64,000 nucleotides of DNA from Tamarix chinensis (lineage: Eukaryota > Streptophyta > Magnoliopsida > Caryophyllales > Tamaricaceae), in assembly GCA_030549775.1 (NCBI GenBank), contig CM060173.1, positions 32,544,110 to 32,608,109 of the forward strand, in the 5' to 3' direction. The position numbers and the translations under genes are program-made. The notes under the pieces were generated by a model that made no database searches, was not told where the DNA came from, and saw nothing but the letters and a program-made list of their open reading frames with translations. This document shows positions 59,544 through 64,000 of the stretch, piece after piece (within the stretch, counting starts at the first letter, position 1; each line of letters starts with the position of its first letter).

Positions 59544-59546
<3 letters not shown>

Positions 59547-59590
<44 letters not shown>
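59547..59590. repeat. (TA)n microsatellite
   Basis: A run of 22 TA units near the left end of the hAT element. Confidence 0.9.
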
Positions 59591-59595
<5 letters not shown>

Positions 59596-59719
59596 TGTAG
59601 GACACCATAGCAAACAATTAAAATGGATGAACGATAAGGCAGGTGGGGTTCCCGTGTATTGTTGCCCGGACGTCACAGGTTCAAGTCCCGTGGTCGTTAT
59701 GTTTTGAATTTTTTTTCGC

Positions 59720-59747
59720 ATCATCAAAACGACGTCGTTTTGATGAT
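59720..59747. other. 28-bp perfect palindrome with GACGTC core
   Basis: ATCATCAAAACGAC is followed directly by its exact reverse complement. The centre GACGTC is a bZIP-type C-box core. It lies in the presumed leader of the hAT transposase gene and could be a protein-binding site or simply a hairpin. Confidence 0.9.
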
Positions 59748-60394
59748 CCCCCCCCCAAACCCTTACCCTCCTGGCCTTCTCTTCGAGTCTTCGACCATTG
59801 CTAACTTGCTGCGCCACTGGCTTCGACCCTCTCCTTCTCTCGAGTCTCGACCACTCTAGTGAAGACGCACGCCGCCAGCCTGGACAACAAACACTGCCGG
59901 AGGAGCTCGTCGTTTCTATCGCCGAACGCCGCCATTTCTTCTTCTTCCAGCGGCTGCCTCTGTGGAGTGTGGACTGTGTCTGTGTGGTGCGGTGCAACCG
60001 ACGCCATGCAGCTGTTGAGTGCTGAGTAGTTGCTCTGCCACCACTGCGCCTAGCACCTGGCGCTGCCTGCCGCCTCTATCTGCCATCTCGACTGCCGCCA
60101 CTGGAGCTAAGAGTAGAAGCTGCCAAATGCCAATTCTGCTCTGCCAAACTTGAGAGACTACCACTGTCGTCTATCTATTGTGCCTACTTGCTTTGCCTTC
60201 TTTAACCGAGCCAGTCCACAGCCCACCACATTCCATAAGGTAAAATTTTGTTTTGTTAAATTATTTATGTAATTAGGTAAATTTAAGTTAATTTTTAGTT
60301 TGTTAAATTATTTATCATAAATTTATAATTTTTTGAAATTAGAATGCAGTATTAATTGATTTTATTTATTTTATTAATTGATTATATTTTTTTG

Positions 60395-61190
60395 TTTATA
60401 GAAATTATAATTTATCTTATTAATGTAGAAAATAGAAATTGGCTTATTAATTAGGTAGAAATCAAAATTAGTTTGTAGAAATTAAATTTTTTTTAGTTTA
60501 TAGAAATTCTAATTTATCTTATTAATGTAGAAAATAGAAATTGGCTTATTAATTAGGTAGAAATCAAAATTAGTTTGTAGAAATTAAATTTTTTAGTTTA
60601 TAGAAATTCTAATTTATCTTATTAATGTAGAAAATAGAAATTGGCTTATTAATTAGGTAGAAATCAAAAATTAGTTTGTAGAAATCAAATTTTTTAGTTT
60701 ATAGAAATTCTAATTTATCTTATTAATGTAGAAAATAGAAATTGGCTTATTAATTAGGTAGAAATCAAATTTTTTTAGTTTATAGAAATTCTAATTTATC
60801 TTATTAATGTAGAAAATTGAAATTGGCTTATTAATTAGGTAGAAATCAAAATTAGTTTGTAGAAATCAAATTTTTTAGTTTATAGAAATTCTAATTTATC
60901 TTATTAATGTAGAAAATAGAAATTGGCTTATTAATTAGGTAGAAATCAAAATTAGTTTGTAGAAATCAAATTTTTTAGTTTATAGAAATTCTAATTTATC
61001 TTATTAATGTAGAAAATAGAAGTTGGCTTATTAGTTAGGTAGAAATCAAAATTAGTTTGTAGAAATCAAATTTTTTAGATTTATAGAAATTCTAATTTAT
61101 CTTATTAATGTAGAAAATAGAAATTGGCTTATTAATTAGGTAGAAATCAAAATTAGTTTGTAGAAATCAAATTTTTTAGATTTATAGATT
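60395..61190. repeat. About 100-bp tandem array in the hAT element
   Basis: Eight units of tttatagaaattctaattta..., attggcttattaattaggta and tagtttgtagaaatcaaatt. Starts are near 60395, 60497, 60597, 60700, 60778, 60877, 60977 and 61078; the fourth interval is shorter (about 78 bp) because one block is missing. The units are very similar, so the array is young relative to the element. It lies between the GC-rich leader and the transposase region. Confidence 0.85.
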
Positions 61191-61297
61191 GAAGTGTTTA
61201 ATTTATTAGTTAGTTTTTGAATTAGTTTGTTCTAAAATTATATTATCAATTAAGTTTTAGTTAATTCATTAAATTGTTTAATATCTTAATTTAGGAT

Positions 61298-63695
61298 GCA
61301 ACTATACTTTTCAATCCAGCCTAAGCATAGCTGCCACGAATCTAATTCTGTTAATTAAGTTGTATTACCAACTTCCAAAAACCAAGCACTCCCATCTTCA
61401 AGCCAACCACAAGAATCAAGATTCGCTAATGAAGGTAAAGTTGATTTGGAAACTTTAGAAGCAGATCCTGGGTTAAGAAAAAAGATTTCAGATTTTCATC
61501 CCAATATTTAAGATGCGGTAAGAAGAGCGTATCTTTTAAAAGGCCCTTGTCAACCTTGTACTCATAGCTTTCCTACAAAGGTTATCGGTGGAAAAAATCG
61601 TCGATTTAATTCATCTTGGTTTGATGAATATGATTGGTTGGAATATAGTATAGCTAAAGATGCTGCATTTTGTCTGCCTTGTTACTTATTTAAAAGTGAA
61701 TCTGAAGCCGGTGGTGATCATTTTGTGGGAAAAGAATTTGTACACTGGAATAAAAAACAAAGGCTCGAGGTTCATGTTCGTAGTTCTAATAGTCCTCATT
61801 TTAACGCTACTAAAAAAATGTGAAGATCTTATCAAACAGAAGCAAAGCATTGAAGACTCTTTCATAAAGCAATCGAAACAAGTCAAATCAGATTATCTTA
61901 TCCATTTAGATGCGACTATTCAAGCTGTAAGATTTCTTCTTGAGGGCGGAATAGCATTTAGAGGACATGATGAGTCAGAAGATTCTCTAAATCGAGGTAA
62001 CTTTCTTCGTTTGCTGGAGGTTTTAAGGCATAATAATGAAGCTGTAGCTAAAGTTGTGTTAGGAAATGCTCCAAAGAATAATCAGATGACTTCACCTGAG
62101 ATTCAGAAGGATATTAGTTATGCATTTGCATCTAAAATAATTAATCAGATTGTTAATGAAATCGGAGATGATTTTTTTGGCATATTATTGGATGAAGCAG
62201 GAGACATAGCAAAGAAAGAACAAATGGTCATTGTTTTGCGTTATGTTGATGATAGAGGTTTTGTTATGGAAAGGTTTGTTGGGATTGTACATGTCAAAGA
62301 TACAATTGCTTTATCACTTAAGGCTGCACTTGAATCAATGTTGAGTCAGTATGGATTATGTTTATCAAAAGTACGAGTAAAAGGGTATGATGGAGCTAGT
62401 AATATGTGAGGTGAATTTGGTGGTTTGAAAGCATTGATTCAGAATGAAAATCCTTGTGCCTATTATGTTCATTGTTTTGCTCATCAACTTCAATTGACTC
62501 TTATTGCTGTGGTAAAATATCACAATGAAGTTAGTTATTTTCTTAGCAATGTTACATGGGTTGTGAATGTTATTGGATCCTCCAATAAGCGTCAAGATTC
62601 TCTTCGAGATAAACAAGCTGCTTACATAGCAGATGCATTAGAAGAAGGCTTGATAGAATCCGATCGAGGATTGAACCAAGAATCTGTTCTTGCAAGGGCT
62701 AATGATATTCGTTGGGGTTCTCATTTAAGGACATTTTTGAGTCACAAAATTTTGTTCTCTGCTATAATCAGGGTACTTAAAGACTTGGAAGTTGATAGGA
62801 CATTTGATAAAAACGGGGATGCTACATTCTTATTATATGGATTACAAACTTTTGACTTCATTTTCATGTTACATTTGATGATAAATGTTATGGGAGTTAC
62901 AGGTGATTTATCTCAGGCATTGCAAAAGAATGATCAAGACATTTTGAATGCCTTAGCACTTGTTGAAATTGCTAAGTAGCGTTTGCAAGAGATGAGAGAT
63001 GATGGATGGGAAGATATTTTGAATGAAGTTGTTTTATTTTGTAACAAGAGAGACATTGATGTGCCCAACATGAATGAGCAATATGTTAAGGGGAAGAGAT
63101 CAACACGCCAAGCTCCAATCGTCACAAATCTACATCATTATAAATATGATTGTCTCTATAGTGTTATAAACTTGCAGCTAAAGGAGCTTAATTGCAGGTT
63201 TGATGTGGCGAGCACTCAATTGTTGAGTTGTGTTGCATGTTTGCATCCTTCGTCATCATTTGAAGCTTTTAACAAGAAATCTTTAATTAGATTGACCACT
63301 TTTTATCCTGATGATTTCTCTAATGTTGATGTTGTGGTGTTAGATAATCAACTGGAGAATTATATTAGAAATGTTCGATCAGATAGCATGTTTCATGGCT
63401 TGAAAGGGCTTGTTGATCTTTCAAGAAAATTAGTGCAAACCAAGAAGCATAAGACATATCCTTTCATCTATAGGCTTGTGAAATTGGCCTTAATTTTACT
63501 GGTAGCAACTGCAAGCGTCGAACGGGTATTTTCTGAATGAGTTTCATCAAGACTGCATCAAGGAATAAAATGTGTGATTAATGGCTTCAAGATTGTTTAG
63601 TAACATTTATAGAGAGAGATGTATTTAATTCTATTAGCAATGATGTTATTGTAGATCGATTTCAAAGTATGAAAACTCGACGAATAGTATTGTAA
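61298..63695 (+). pseudogene. hAT transposase pseudogene (TTF/ZMYM1-like type)
   Basis: Translation in shifting frames gives, in order: a TTF-type zinc-finger region (RRAYLLKGPCQP near 61530, WLEYSIAKDAAFCLPCYLF near 61637), the DUF4371-like block (FRGHDESEDSLNRGNFLRLL), the catalytic-core part (FFGILLDEAGDIAKKEQM; GYDGASNM; AYYVHCFAHQLQL; DIRWGSH), and the C-terminal hAT dimerisation region (YPFIYRLVKLALIL...TASVERVFS). It ends at TAA 63693-63695. Lesions: an early stop near 61510, a frameshift at an A run near 61815, TGA 62407-62409, TAG 62977-62979, a frameshift at 63535-63540, and a TAA near 63581. Such genes are often annotated as zinc finger MYM-type protein 1-like. The gene cannot be functional as it stands. 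Confidence 0.9.
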
Positions 63696-63804
63696 AACTA
63701 TGTAAAATTTTATATTTAAGCGCAATATATTGATATTACTTAAGAGTTAAGAGTATTATTTTACATGAGGACACCATGGAATTTTTATCCTGGCTCCACC
63801 ACTG

Positions 63805-64000
63805 AATTATAGTGATAACAACAACAACAACAACAACAATAATAATAATAATAATAATTAAGAATAATACTAATATTAATGATAATAAAAATGGTAGTAG
63901 TAATTATAAGGGTTCAAATATTTACCATAATGGTAAAGATAACGATAATAGGTCATAGCTAGCATTAGTAATAATAGTAGAAATAATAGTGAGGGTAATA
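63805..64000. other. AAT/AAC-rich simple sequence, right flank of the hAT element
   Basis: It begins with the 8-bp target duplication, then (AAC)n and (AAT)n runs (63817-63858) and more AAT-type repeats. It is the continuation of 58718-59460. Confidence 0.7.

Larger units (their letters stand above)
59461..63804 (+). mobile_element. hAT transposon with broken transposase gene
   Basis: It has perfect 14-bp terminal inverted repeats cagtggtggagcca (59461-59474) and tggctccaccactg (63791-63804). The 8-bp flanking duplication is aataatag (59453-59460) / aattatag (63805-63812), 7 of 8 matching. Subterminal sequences also agree (tgtcccgggacaccac on the left; acaccatgg on the right). From left to right it contains an AT repeat, a GC-rich leader (59640-60240) with a palindrome, a tandem array of about 100-bp units, and a transposase pseudogene reading plus. 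It is full-length in structure but cannot make an intact transposase. Confidence 0.93.

Noticed and set aside
59678..59688. Possible tRNA gene
   Set aside because: Only a B-box-like motif is present; no cloverleaf can be folded from the surrounding sequence by eye.
59542..60164. Several frames on both strands in the hAT leader
   Set aside because: They are short, mutually overlapping and without domain, and several depend on the TA repeat or palindrome; treated as untranslated leader.

Overview
This window is nuclear DNA of a flowering plant, most likely a eudicot; the species cannot be read from it. The evidence is two intron-containing genes with plant-type orthologues, AT-rich intergenic DNA, and dense nested Ty3/gypsy, Cassandra, hAT and Mutator-like elements.

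Layout. 1-2285 is the far part of a minus-strand Tekay-like LTR carrying a complete Cassandra TRIM (633-1379, 5-bp TSD). 2286-6380 is a decayed minus-strand Athila/Tat-clade element: gag remnant, tRNA-Asp primer site, then LTR. 6381-11009 is the 3' half of a plus-strand Tekay/Del element (integrase and chromodomain remnants plus a 3.2-kb LTR). 11010-25116 holds three or more minus-strand Tekay-like LTR pieces; one is split by a nearly complete CRM-like Ty3/gypsy element (12814-19831) flanked by two 84-bp copies of host sequence. 25704-25930 is a diverged Cassandra LTR. 26371-38741 is one minus-strand LTR interrupted by a 4.15-kb non-autonomous hAT element (8-bp TSD) and a 4.9-kb plus-strand solo LTR (5-bp TSD).

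40490-51888 is a gene island with two convergent genes. One is an AVT6-type amino-acid transporter (5 coding exons, plus strand). The other is a phage-type organellar RNA polymerase, RPOT (18 coding exons, minus strand). Both read through in frame at every junction I reconstructed, giving 458 and 988 residues. One RPOT intron uses a GC donor directly before the catalytic-Asp codon.

52786-58717 is again LTR material (plus and minus) around a Mutator-like transposase fragment. 59461-63804 is a hAT element with perfect 14-bp terminal inverted repeats, an 8-bp TSD (7/8) and a broken transposase gene.

The two genes are unrelated in function. The rest is a record of successive insertions whose order can be read from the nesting. 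I found no clearly new multi-gene system. The observations most worth checking are the 84-bp duplication around the CRM-like element, the same-strand G-rich ends of the 4.15-kb hAT element, the CCACTATTAT...GGTGG cassettes shared by several LTRs, and the GC-AG intron in RPOT.
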